This document shows positions 37,339 to 46,357 of a stretch of 64,000 bases of DNA, piece after piece. The notes below the pieces were generated by a model, which was not told the origin of the DNA, ran no database searches, and was given only the letters and a program-made list of their open reading frames with translations. Position numbers and translations under genes: made by a program. The stretch's first letter is position 1. Each line of letters starts with the position of its first letter. Source of the stretch: Hyphomicrobiales bacterium (GTDB lineage: Bacteria > Pseudomonadota > Alphaproteobacteria > Rhizobiales > Rhizobiaceae); contig UCKM01000004.1 in assembly GCA_900473175.1 (NCBI GenBank), forward strand, positions 1-64,000. Reading direction: 5' to 3'.

Positions 37339-38988
37339 TCAGTTCGGCGCTGGATAGAGCGAGGTGACGATATTCTTGGCGTTGTGACGGGCATCGAGCA
37401 TGCCATAGGTCGTGCGCCATTGACCACCCAACCGGGTCTCGATGAAGGCATCCGCAATGTCTTCGGAATGGAGATGGCGCAGTTCAGCCCCCGCCGCTGC
37501 CAGCGCCAACTGCTCGGTGAGTATCCGCGCGGCGCCTTCATCATTTTCGGCCACGCGCATTGCCGCGCGCAGGACGTCAACAGTGCCCTGGCCGCCACGC
37601 CCCAGTTGCGCGCCGATCCAGTTCAAGACTTCGTCGAAGAGTTGGGGTCCGCGTTTCAGGACGCGAAGAACATCAAGCGCCATGACATTGCCTGAGCCCT
37701 CCCAGATCGCGTTGACCGGAGCTTCCCGATAGAAGCGGGCAAGATTTCCCTCCTCTATATAGCCATTGCCGCCAAGACACTCCATTGTTTCGTAAAGCAT
37801 TGCGGGCGCGATCTTTGCGACCCAATATTTCACGACCGGCGTCATCACGCGAGCAAAAGCCGCCTCGCCCCGATCCTTGGCAGCATTGTCGAATGCGCGC
37901 GCCAGCCTCAGCGCCAACGCGGTGGCGCCCGCTACGTCGAGCGCCATATCTGCAAGCACCCTGAGCATCAACGGCTTGTCGATCAGCGGGCTTTCGAAGG
38001 CAACACGATGACGGGCATGGTGGACAGCTTCGGCAAGCCCGGCACGCATGAGGCCAGCAGACGCAATGGCACAGTCAAGGCGGGTCAAGGTGACCATGTC
38101 GATGATCGTCTTGACGCCGTCACCCGGATTGCCGACCATCTGGCCAAGCGCGTTGTCGAACTCGACTTCCGACGATGCGTTGGAGCGGTTGCCAAGCTTG
38201 TCCTTCAAGCGCTGGAAGCGGAAGCCATTCGAGGAGCCGTCCGGCAGGATGCGCGGCACAAGAAAGCACGACAATCCCTCCCGCGCCTGGGCAAGGACCA
38301 GGAATGCGTCGGACATCGGGGCGGACATGAACCATTTGTGGCCGGTCAGCCGGTAGAAGCCGCTGCCAGCGGCCTCGGCGCGCGTCGTGTTCGCATGAAC
38401 ATCCGTGCCTCCCTGCTTCTCTGTCATTCCCATGCCAAGTGTAAGGCCGCTCTTCTTCGCCGGCGATTTATTGCTGGAATCATATTTGCGAGGCAGAATG
38501 AGCGGCGACCACTCGCGATAGAGATTTGGGGCGGCCATCAGTGCTGCCAGAGACGCGCTGGTCATGGTAAGCGGGCAAAGATGGCCGCACTCGAGCTGCG
38601 ACGTGAGATAAAAGCGCGAGGCGCGCGCCTGGTGGCGAAGCCCTGATTCCGCTTTACCATCCTCCCAGATCGACGAGTGCAATCCCTGTGACACCGAACG
38701 GCGCATCAGCGCATGATAGGCAGGATGATAGTCTACAACGTCGATCCGGTTGCCCTGGCGATCATGCGTCCGCAGCTTCGGAACTTCTGTATTGGCCAGC
38801 CTTGCGAGGTCCTGCGCATCTCCGGACAGGACGAATCGCCCATGCTGCTCCAGCTCCGTGCGCACGCCTTGCGGAAACCGCTTTGTGATCTGCATCAGCA
38901 AGGGATCGCCGAGATAGGCATTGAGGCCGATCATCGGAGGCGTCTGGTTGAGAACGTCGTGGGTTTTCAAGAAACTGTCCTGATTCAA
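37339..38988 (-). CDS. aidB: AidB-like acyl-CoA dehydrogenase family flavoprotein
   Basis: This 549-residue protein matches the E. coli AidB family, whose members bind FAD and DNA and are induced in the adaptive (alkylation) response. Features are THDVLNQTPPMIGLNAYLGD at the N-terminus, FYLTSQLECGHLCPLTMTSA, then GMTEKQGGTDVHANTT and the acyl-CoA dehydrogenase core QYM-like region around HKWFMSAPMSD. The C-terminal part carries ETMECLGGNGYIEEGNLARF. No ada box or ada gene is adjacent, so regulation by the adaptive response is not shown. A housekeeping acyl-CoA dehydrogenase role is possible. Confidence 0.82.
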   Translation of the reverse strand: MNQDSFLKTHDVLNQTPPMIGLNAYLGDPLLMQITKRFPQGVRTELEQHGRFVLSGDAQDLARLANTEVPKLRTHDRQGNRIDVVDYHPAYHALMRRSVSQGLHSSIWEDGKAESGLRHQARASRFYLTSQLECGHLCPLTMTSASLAALMAAPNLYREWSPLILPRKYDSSNKSPAKKSGLTLGMGMTEKQGGTDVHANTTRAEAAGSGFYRLTGHKWFMSAPMSDAFLVLAQAREGLSCFLVPRILPDGSSNGFRFQRLKDKLGNRSNASSEVEFDNALGQMVGNPGDGVKTIIDMVTLTRLDCAIASAGLMRAGLAEAVHHARHRVAFESPLIDKPLMLRVLADMALDVAGATALALRLARAFDNAAKDRGEAAFARVMTPVVKYWVAKIAPAMLYETMECLGGNGYIEEGNLARFYREAPVNAIWEGSGNVMALDVLRVLKRGPQLFDEVLNWIGAQLGRGGQGTVDVLRAAMRVAENDEGAARILTEQLALAAAGAELRHLHSEDIADAFIETRLGGQWRTTYGMLDARHNAKNIVTSLYPAPN

Positions 38989-39228
38989 AGTGTCATGCCT
39001 GCGAATCGGCTGACCGCAAGGTCGGCCAACACCAAATCCCGTGCCTTACTCTTTATGGATCCAAGATTCTGACAAGCGGTTAATTACTCAATATATGTAT
39101 TCGGGGGCGATAGTCGATATTGGTGGCTCGCGACCGGCTATCCCGATCAATTATGTGGGGAACGAGCACTGATAGGTACGGCAGGTGCTTGCGGCGACCA
39201 GTCATCGAGCCTATAGGGAAATCTTGAT

Positions 39229-40194
39229 ATGACATCAGAAACGCCCCCCCTCCTGTTTCCGCATCGCCATCTGCTTGGCATCAAGGGTCTTTCACCCCAA
39301 GACATCATTCAACTTCTTGATCTTGCCGAAAGCGAGATCGCGGTTTCGCGCCAATCGGAAAAGAAAAAGAGTGTTTTGCGCGGCCGTACCCAGATCAACC
39401 TTTTCTTCGAGGCCTCGACCCGCACCCAATCCTCCTTCGAGCTTGCAGGCAAGCGGCTCGGCGCCGATGTCATGAACATGTCGGTGGGCAATTCCTCGGT
39501 CAAAAAAGGCGAAACGCTGATCGATACGGCGATGACGCTGAATGCCATGCGGCCCGATATCCTGATTATCCGCCATTCCTCAGCCGGGGCCGCGGCGCTG
39601 CTGGCGCAGAAGGTCGGCTGCTCGGTCGTCAACGCTGGCGATGGTGCGCACGAACACCCGACACAGGCGCTGCTGGATGCCCTGACAATCCGCCGCGCCA
39701 AGGGCCGGGTCGAACGGCTGACCGTCGCAATCTGCGGAGACGTCCTGCATTCGCGTGTGGCACGGTCGAACATCATCCTTCTCAACGCGCTCGGCGCGCG
39801 GGTTCGCGTGGTTGCCCCGTCGACGCTGCTTCCCTCAGGCATCGCCCACATGGGCGCCGAGGTGTTCCACAGGATGGAGGACGGGCTGAAGGACGCCGAT
39901 GTCGTCATGATGCTTCGCCTGCAGCGCGAGCGGATGGCAGGCTCGTTCGTTCCGTCTGTGCGCGAATACTTCCGCTATCACGGGCTTGACCGCGAAAAGC
40001 TGAAATTCGCTAAACCCGATGCGCTCGTCATGCATCCCGGGCCGATGAATCGCGGCGTCGAAATCGCCTCGGACGTGGCCGATGGCTCCCAGAGCGTCAT
40101 CCAGGAGCAAGTCGAAATGGGCGTGGCGGTGCGCATGGCAGTAATGGAAGCGCTGCTGGATCCGCGCCGCAATCCGGAAGGAGTCGCCGGATGA
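39229..40194 (+). CDS. pyrB: Aspartate carbamoyltransferase catalytic subunit
   Basis: This 321-residue enzyme makes carbamoyl-aspartate in pyrimidine synthesis. The carbamoyl-phosphate site is [16 protein letters not shown] (STRT motif), and [14 protein letters not shown] carries the second substrate site. Asp-binding LRLQRERM is near residue 230. The stop overlaps the pyrC-like start (ATGA at 40191-40194), so the two products are probably made in equal amounts. No pyrI regulatory subunit is present. In this family (class A-type dodecamers) the paired inactive dihydroorotase is needed for assembly. Confidence 0.96.
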   Translation: MTSETPPLLFPHRHLLGIKGLSPQDIIQLLDLAESEIAVSRQSEKKKSVLRGRTQINLFFEASTRTQSSFELAGKRLGADVMNMSVGNSSVKKGETLIDTAMTLNAMRPDILIIRHSSAGAAALLAQKVGCSVVNAGDGAHEHPTQALLDALTIRRAKGRVERLTVAICGDVLHSRVARSNIILLNALGARVRVVAPSTLLPSGIAHMGAEVFHRMEDGLKDADVVMMLRLQRERMAGSFVPSVREYFRYHGLDREKLKFAKPDALVMHPGPMNRGVEIASDVADGSQSVIQEQVEMGVAVRMAVMEALLDPRRNPEGVAG

Positions 40195-41477
40195 GCACCA
40201 CCGTTCTGCAGGACGCCCGCATCGTCGATCCCTCACGGGCGCTCGATGAAACCGGGACAGTGATCATCAGGGATGACAGAATCGTTGCGAGTGGTGCCGG
40301 CGCCCGTAACCAGGGTGTGCCGGAAGGCGCAAAGGTCATCGATTGCAAGGGCAAGGCGGTGCTTCCGGGACTTGTGGATGCACGCGTCTTCATCGGTGAA
40401 CCGGGCGCTGAGCACCGCGAAACCATCGCCTCGGCAAGCCTCGCTGCAGCGGCAGGCGGCGTTACGTCCATGATCATGATGCCGGATACCGATCCCGTCA
40501 TCGACAATGTCGCGCTGGTTGAATTCGTCATGCGGACAGCGCGCGATACTGCTGTCGTCAATGTCTATCCCGCTGCTGCCGTTACCAAGGGCCTCCACGG
40601 CGAGGAGATGACCGAGATCGGTCTGCTGCGTGAGGCCGGTGCGGTCATGATCAGCGAGGGTCGCAACGCCATCGCCAACACCCAGCTGATGCGCCGGGCC
40701 CTCACTTATGCGCGCGATTTCGGCGTCGTGCTTGCCCATGAGGCCAGTGATCCTTACCTCGGCGCCACAGGCGTCATGAATGAAGGACTTTATGCGAGCT
40801 GGCTTGGGTTGTCGGGAACGCCGCGAGAAGCCGAAGTCATTCCGCTCGAACGCGACATGCGCCTCGCCGCTCTTACCCAGGGCGCTTATCATGCGGCGCA
40901 GATCTCCACCGCAATGTCGGCGGAGGTCATCGCCCGCGCAAAGCAGAATGCGCTCAATGTCACCTCGGCCGTATCGATCAACCATCTTTCGTTGAACGAG
41001 AACGATATCGGCGAATTCCGCACCTTCTTTCGCCTGCAACCACCATTGCGGCTCGAAGATGATCGCCTTGCGATGGTCGAAGCGCTGCGTGACGGGACGA
41101 TAGATATTATCGTCTCGGCACACGATCCGCAGGACGTGGACACCAAACGTCTGCCTTTCGCCGATGCTGCCGCAGGCGCGATAGGCCTTGAGACGCTGCT
41201 CGGTGCGGCCCTCAGGCTCTACCACAATGGCGACGTTTCGCTCTTGCGCATTGTAGAGGCAATGTCGAGCGCGCCTGCAAGGATCTTCGGATTGGAGGCC
41301 GGTTCTCTGCGCCCCGGTGCCAAAGCGGATGTGACCATAGTCGATCTTGACGAGCCCTGGGTTGTGAAGGAAGAAGATTTACGGTCGCGCTCCAAGAACA
41401 GTTGTTTTGAAGGAGCGCGTTTTCAGGGCCGCGTCGTCCAGACATTTGTTGCAGGAAAGTCAGTCTTCGCCATCTAA
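40191..41477 (+). CDS. pyrC: Dihydroorotase-like protein lacking catalytic residues (PyrC')
   Basis: This 428-residue protein has the class I dihydroorotase fold but has lost the catalytic site. The metal motif Asp-x-His-x-His is [10 protein letters not shown] here; the loop FSDDG is ISEGR; the HxxHxS motif is HAAQIS; and TDHAPH is SAHDPQ. It should be inactive. This resembles the PyrC' of Pseudomonas, which is needed to assemble aspartate carbamoyltransferase. A functional dihydroorotase gene must be elsewhere. It overlaps pyrB by four bases and plsY follows after 17 bp. Confidence 0.9.
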   Translation: MSTTVLQDARIVDPSRALDETGTVIIRDDRIVASGAGARNQGVPEGAKVIDCKGKAVLPGLVDARVFIGEPGAEHRETIASASLAAAAGGVTSMIMMPDTDPVIDNVALVEFVMRTARDTAVVNVYPAAAVTKGLHGEEMTEIGLLREAGAVMISEGRNAIANTQLMRRALTYARDFGVVLAHEASDPYLGATGVMNEGLYASWLGLSGTPREAEVIPLERDMRLAALTQGAYHAAQISTAMSAEVIARAKQNALNVTSAVSINHLSLNENDIGEFRTFFRLQPPLRLEDDRLAMVEALRDGTIDIIVSAHDPQDVDTKRLPFADAAAGAIGLETLLGAALRLYHNGDVSLLRIVEAMSSAPARIFGLEAGSLRPGAKADVTIVDLDEPWVVKEEDLRSRSKNSCFEGARFQGRVVQTFVAGKSVFAI

Positions 41478-41494
41478 AACCAAGGGGACGATGC

Positions 41495-42109
41495 ATGTCG
41501 GATTTCTTCAGCGGGCCAGCAGGTGCGCCGCTCCTTATCTTCTCGCTCGCCTTTGGTTACCTGCTCGGCTCCATACCGTTTGGCCTGATCCTGACACGCA
41601 TGGCGGGGCTTGGTGACGTTCGCAGCATCGGGTCGGGCAACATCGGCGCGACCAACGTTCTGCGCACCGGCAACAAGAAGCTGGCGGCAGCCACGCTGCT
41701 GCTCGATATGTTGAAGGGCACCGCGGCGGTAGTCATTGCCGGAATCGTCAGCCCCGAAGCGGCGATCGCGGCCGGACTTGGCGCCTTTCTCGGTCACATC
41801 TTTCCGATCTGGCTCAAATTCAAGGGCGGCAAGGGAGTCGCCACCTATCTCGGCGTCCTCCTTGGCCTGTTTTGGCAGGCCGCGCTGATCTTTGCGGCCG
41901 TCTGGCTTTTCGTGGCCTACGCGACGCGCTATTCCTCGCTCGCCGCCCTTGTAGCGGCCGTCATTGTTCCTGTCGCACTCTATTTCATTGGGGTGCATCA
42001 GATCGCGGTGCTTTTTCTTGTGCTGACGATCATCGTTTTCATCAAACACCGCGCCAATATTCAGAGGCTGCTTGCCGGTACTGAGGGCAAGATCGGATCC
42101 AAGGGATGA
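41495..42109 (+). CDS. plsY: Glycerol-3-phosphate acyltransferase PlsY
   Basis: This 204-residue inner-membrane enzyme transfers acyl groups from acyl-phosphate to glycerol-3-phosphate, the first step of phospholipid synthesis. The three conserved loops are visible: [31 protein letters not shown], and [13 protein letters not shown]. About five membrane helices are predicted. It overlaps the dprA start by four bases (ATGA at 42106-42109), and follows the pyrC-like gene by 17 bp. Confidence 0.95.
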   Translation: MSDFFSGPAGAPLLIFSLAFGYLLGSIPFGLILTRMAGLGDVRSIGSGNIGATNVLRTGNKKLAAATLLLDMLKGTAAVVIAGIVSPEAAIAAGLGAFLGHIFPIWLKFKGGKGVATYLGVLLGLFWQAALIFAAVWLFVAYATRYSSLAALVAAVIVPVALYFIGVHQIAVLFLVLTIIVFIKHRANIQRLLAGTEGKIGSKG

Positions 42110-43239
42110 GCGATGAACGGAAGGGCATACGCCTTTCTGACAGCCAGCGGCTAAGCTGGCTGAGATTGATCCGCAGCGAGAATGTGGGTCCAGCCACGTT
42201 TCGCGAGCTGATCGCCCACTGCGGTTCTGCTGCCGACGCATTGGAGATGCTGCCGGAACTTGTTCGCCGCGGCGGGGCGCGTCGCCAGATCCGGATTGCA
42301 AGTCTTGACGATGCCGAGCGCGAGATGCAGGCCGCCGCGCGCTTGGGAGCGTTTTTCGTCGGGATCGGCGAACCGGACTATCCGCGATATTTGAGGCAGT
42401 GCGATAATCCACCACCATTGGTGGCGATCAAGGGCAATCCGGATGTGTTCCGGCTTCCGCCCGTCGCCATCGTTGGTGCCCGCAATGCTTCGCTCGTCGG
42501 CATCAAGTTCGCGCGCACACTTGCTCGCGAGCTTGGTGATGCGGGCTATGCCATTATCTCGGGCCTTGCCCGCGGCATCGATACGGCCGCACATGAAGCC
42601 AGCCTTGATCACGGCACTGTGGCCGTCATGGCTGGGGGCCTCGACCTACCCTACCCGCCCGAGAACATCGAACTCTACAAGGCGATAGCCAGCCGGAACG
42701 GCGCAGCTATCAGCGAAATGCCTTTTGGTTGGGAGCCACGCGCCAAGGATTTCCCCCGCCGCAATCGAATCATTGCCGCACTGTCGCTCGGCCTTGTGGT
42801 CGTCGAAGCTGCAGAGCGTTCGGGCTCGCTCATCAGCGCTCGGCTGGCCGGGGAACTCGGCCGTCTCGTCTTCGCGGTGCCCGGATCGCCGCTCGATCCC
42901 CGCGCAAAGGGCACCAATGATCTGCTGAAGAACGGGGCAATCGTGACCACGTGCTCTGAGGACATCATAGCGGGGCTGACACCGCTTGTTGAACGGCCGC
43001 ACTTTGAAGGTCCGGCTTTCCTGGCTCCAGAAACTGATTTCCCCTCGCTCCATCCTCCTGATGAGTCCGATCGGGACCGCATCGTCAATTTGCTCGGCCC
43101 CGTTCCCGTCGAAATCGACGATCTGATCCGAACGAGCGAACTCCATCCCTCGCTCGTAATGCTGATTCTGCTTGAACTCGACCTTGCGGGGCGTTTACAG
43201 CGTCATTCAGGCGGATACGTTTCGCTGCTTTACCCCTGA
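42106..43239 (+). CDS. dprA: DNA-processing protein DprA (Smf)
   Basis: This 377-residue protein protects incoming single-stranded DNA and loads RecA in transformation and recombination. The Rossmann-like core has [21 protein letters not shown], and [19 protein letters not shown], then [14 protein letters not shown]. The C-terminal winged-helix (DprA_WH) is in [19 protein letters not shown]. Competence genes are not nearby, and dprA is present in many non-competent bacteria. Its last 33 bp overlap a convergent small gene. Confidence 0.94.
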   Translation: MSDERKGIRLSDSQRLSWLRLIRSENVGPATFRELIAHCGSAADALEMLPELVRRGGARRQIRIASLDDAEREMQAAARLGAFFVGIGEPDYPRYLRQCDNPPPLVAIKGNPDVFRLPPVAIVGARNASLVGIKFARTLARELGDAGYAIISGLARGIDTAAHEASLDHGTVAVMAGGLDLPYPPENIELYKAIASRNGAAISEMPFGWEPRAKDFPRRNRIIAALSLGLVVVEAAERSGSLISARLAGELGRLVFAVPGSPLDPRAKGTNDLLKNGAIVTTCSEDIIAGLTPLVERPHFEGPAFLAPETDFPSLHPPDESDRDRIVNLLGPVPVEIDDLIRTSELHPSLVMLILLELDLAGRLQRHSGGYVSLLYP

Positions 43240-43407
43240 ACCAATGCCGATCTCCCTGCGCAACTGGTCGCTGCTCTCTATATAGGCAATCTCAATCAGA
43301 TAGGCCAACATCTCCAACTGACTGGTCTTGGCCATGGTGCGCAACTCGCCCAACATCTGCTGAATGAACCTGACGTTCTCAATTGGATTGATTTGACTTT
43401 CGCTCAT
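43207..43407 (-). CDS. Small conserved protein of unknown function (66 aa)
   Basis: This 66-residue protein begins MSESQINPIENVRFIQQMLG and continues LRTMAKTSQLEMLAYLIEIA. It is hydrophilic and helical, with no membrane segment. I recall a similar sequence in other Rhizobiales at the dprA-topA junction, which supports it being real, but this is not checked. The 3' end overlaps dprA by 33 bp. Possible binding partner or regulator; unknown. Confidence 0.65.
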   Translation of the reverse strand: MSESQINPIENVRFIQQMLGELRTMAKTSQLEMLAYLIEIAYIESSDQLRREIGIGSGVKQRNVSA

Positions 43408-43733
43408 AATCTCATCCTCAAAATTAATTTTATTGAAAATACGCGCTATACTCTGACCTGAAATTGCTTAATGCATACCTACTTAAGTGCTTGTTTTTTA
43501 TACTCTGTATACGTAAATAAGAAATGACCGCTATCGATTCGATCACACCCTTGCGCCCGACACAACAATACCATTAATTGCATTGGCTAGTTGAGCAACT
43601 TCAGGTTGCAAATCACGATTTTTGGTATGCAGACCTTGACGTTGTGCGGAACCCTGTTCATTTCACAGGCCTGTTCCGATGTGAAACTCGTACCTTTGTT
43701 TGTCTGACAAGGGCAGGAAAGCTCTAATCTGTA
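43408..43733. promoter_or_regulatory. Intergenic region upstream of topA and the small gene
   Basis: About 326 bp, AT-rich, between the divergent small gene and topA. It probably holds both promoters. I could not assign clear -35/-10 boxes. No SOS box of the GTTC-N7-GTTC type was found (GTTC occurs twice near 43650, but 13 bases apart). No RNA gene was recognised. Confidence 0.4.
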
Positions 43734-46346
43734 ATGAACGTTGTCATTGTTGAATCGCCCACGAAGGCCAAGTCGATAAATAAGTATCTCGGTTCAGGCT
43801 ACAAGGTCCTGGCCTCGTTCGGCCATATACGCGACCTGCCGGCCAAGGACGGATCGGTGCGTCCAGACGATGATTTCTCAATGTCGTGGGAAGTCGACGC
43901 CGCATCGGCGAAGCGTTTGAGCGACATCGTGAAGGCACTCAAGGACAGTGACGGACTCATTCTGGCGACCGACCCGGATCGCGAAGGCGAAGCCATCTCC
44001 TGGCACGTCCTTGAAGTCCTCAATCAGAAAAAGGCCATTGGCAAGAAACCGGTCCAGCGCGTCGCGTTCAATGCGATCACCAAGGACTCGGTATTGCAGG
44101 CAATGGCCAACCCGCGCGAAATCGATATGCCGTTGGTCGATGCCTATCTGGCGCGCCGGGCACTGGACTATCTGTTCGGCTTCACGCTGTCCCCCGTTCT
44201 TTGGCGCAAATTGCCAGGGGCACGCTCTGCCGGACGCGTTCAGTCGGTCACTTTGCGTCTCGTCGCGGATCGTGAAGCGGAGATCGAACGCTTCATCCGC
44301 GAGGAATACTGGAATATTGCGGCCCTGTTGAAGACACCGCGCGATGACAGTTTCGAGGCACGGCTCGTTTCGGTCGACGGCAAGAAGCTCGGTAAGCTCG
44401 ATATCAAGAATGGCGAACAGGCGAGCGAAATACGCGCCATGCTCGAGGGCGCATCCTTCAAGGCAGCAACCGTCGAAGCAAAGCCAATCAAGCGCAGCCC
44501 CGGACCTCCGTTCACGACCTCCACCTTGCAGCAGGCCGCCTCGGGACAGTTGGGCTTCTCGTCGTCGCGGACAATGCAGATCGCGCAGCGCCTCTACGAG
44601 GGCATGGACCTCGGCGGCGAAACCGCCGGTCTCATCACCTATATGCGAACGGACGGCGTTCAGATGGACCCCGAAGCCGTCCAAGCGGCGCGAAAGACCA
44701 TTGGGAGGGTATTTGGCGACAGATACGTCCCCGAGAAACCTCGCTTCTATTCGACGAAAGCCAAGAACGCCCAGGAAGCGCACGAAGCAATCCGTCCGAC
44801 TGATTTCAACAGGCATCCCAATGAGATGCGCAAGTTCCTTGATGCGGACCAGGCAAGACTTTACGAGCTGATCTGGAAGCGTGCGATCGCCAGCCAAATG
44901 CAGTCTGCCGATATCGAACGCACGACCGCCGAGATCGAAGCGCAGAACGGCACCCGCGTCGCACAGTTACGTGCCACCGGATCGGTCGTGCGGTTTGACG
45001 GTTTCCTTGGTGCCTATACGGACCACCGCGAGGAGGAGGACGTCGACGAGGACAGCGCCCGCCTTCCCGAAATACGCGCTGGTGAGGCTCTTGCACGGCA
45101 AAAGATCAACGCCACCCAGCATTCGACCGAACCGCCGCCCCGTTATTCGGAAGCGACGCTCATCAAGAAAATGGAAGAGCTCGGCATTGGTCGTCCATCA
45201 ACCTATGCCGCGACCGTGACCACCTTGCGCGATCGCGAATACATCACCGTGGATAAGCGAAAGCTTGTGCCGGAAGCCAAGGGCCGGCTTGTCACTGCTT
45301 TCCTTGAAAGCTTCTTCAAGCGCTATGTCGAGTATGATTTCACAGCCGATCTTGAAGAGAAGCTTGATGAAATTTCCGACGGCAAGCTCAAGTGGAAAGA
45401 CGTGCTGCGGGATTTTTGGACCGATTTCTTCGGGTCCGTCGATGGCATCAAGGAATTGCGTGTAACGAACGTACTCGACGCCCTGAATGATCAGCTGGGA
45501 CCCCTAGTCTTCCCGCCGCGTGAGGACGGCAGCGATCCGCGTATCTGCCAGGTTTGCGGTACCGGCAATCTGTCGTTGAAGCTTGGCAAATATGGCGCCT
45601 TTATCGGCTGTTCGAACTATCCGGAATGCAAGTTCACCCGCCAACTCGGCGGCAGTGAAGCTGCAAATGAGAACGGCAATGGCGGTGATGAACCAAAGCT
45701 GCTTGGCAAGGATCCGTACACCGACGAGGACATAACTGCGCGCAGCGGGCGCTTCGGTCCCTATGTCCAGCGTGGCGACGGCAAGGAAGCCAAGCGTGCA
45801 AGCTTGCCGAAAGGCTGGACGCTCGACACGATTGATCATGAGAAGGCGCTGGCGCTCCTCGCCCTGCCCCGGGATGTCGGTCAACACCCTGAATCTGGCA
45901 AGATGATATCCGCCTCGATCGGTCGCTATGGTCCCTATATCGCGCATGACGGAACCTACGCCAACCTCGAAAGCGCCGAAGACGTGTTCTCGATCGGTCT
46001 CAACCGCGCCGTAACGGTGCTGGCCGAAAAGCTGGCCAAGGGTCCCGGGCGCGGACGCAATTCAGCGGCCGCCCTCAAGGAACTGGGCGAACACCCGGAT
46101 GGCGGCGCCATCACGGTGCGCGACGGCAAATACGGGCCCTACGTCAATTGGGGAAAGGTCAACGCGACATTGCCGAAGGGCAAGGATCCTGTGGCCGTGA
46201 CTGTCGAGGAAGCGCTCGCTATGATCGCTGAAAAGGCCGGCGCCAAAGGCACCAAGAAAGCGCCTGCCAGAAAGGCGGCGGCAGCCAAGAAGCCAGCTGC
46301 TAAGAAGTCCGCAGTCAAGAAGCCGGCTGCGAAAAAAGCAAGTTAA
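43734..46346 (+). CDS. topA: DNA topoisomerase I
   Basis: This 870-residue type IA topoisomerase relaxes negative supercoils. The TOPRIM domain starts VVIVESPTKAKSINKYLG and carries ATDPDREGEAISWHV. The active-site tyrosine is in GLITYMRTDGVQMDPEA (about residue 305). C-terminal zinc-ribbon repeats include CQVCGTGNLSLKLGKYG and then CSNYPECKFTRQ, followed by three repeats of the GRYGPYV/GKYGPYV type. The last 40 residues are lysine/alanine/proline-rich. It probably starts the topA-rnr-DUF983-NUDIX-MFS operon; rnr follows after 11 bp. Confidence 0.97.
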   Translation: MNVVIVESPTKAKSINKYLGSGYKVLASFGHIRDLPAKDGSVRPDDDFSMSWEVDAASAKRLSDIVKALKDSDGLILATDPDREGEAISWHVLEVLNQKKAIGKKPVQRVAFNAITKDSVLQAMANPREIDMPLVDAYLARRALDYLFGFTLSPVLWRKLPGARSAGRVQSVTLRLVADREAEIERFIREEYWNIAALLKTPRDDSFEARLVSVDGKKLGKLDIKNGEQASEIRAMLEGASFKAATVEAKPIKRSPGPPFTTSTLQQAASGQLGFSSSRTMQIAQRLYEGMDLGGETAGLITYMRTDGVQMDPEAVQAARKTIGRVFGDRYVPEKPRFYSTKAKNAQEAHEAIRPTDFNRHPNEMRKFLDADQARLYELIWKRAIASQMQSADIERTTAEIEAQNGTRVAQLRATGSVVRFDGFLGAYTDHREEEDVDEDSARLPEIRAGEALARQKINATQHSTEPPPRYSEATLIKKMEELGIGRPSTYAATVTTLRDREYITVDKRKLVPEAKGRLVTAFLESFFKRYVEYDFTADLEEKLDEISDGKLKWKDVLRDFWTDFFGSVDGIKELRVTNVLDALNDQLGPLVFPPREDGSDPRICQVCGTGNLSLKLGKYGAFIGCSNYPECKFTRQLGGSEAANENGNGGDEPKLLGKDPYTDEDITARSGRFGPYVQRGDGKEAKRASLPKGWTLDTIDHEKALALLALPRDVGQHPESGKMISASIGRYGPYIAHDGTYANLESAEDVFSIGLNRAVTVLAEKLAKGPGRGRNSAAALKELGEHPDGGAITVRDGKYGPYVNWGKVNATLPKGKDPVAVTVEEALAMIAEKAGAKGTKKAPARKAAAAKKPAAKKSAVKKPAAKKAS

Positions 46347-46357
46347 GGACAAAGCGA

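Noticed and set aside
43648-43678. Two GTTC motifs upstream of topA
   Set aside because: They are 13 bases apart instead of 7.
43878-44897. Minus-strand frame opposite topA
   Set aside because: topA is certain; the opposite frame has no credible domain.
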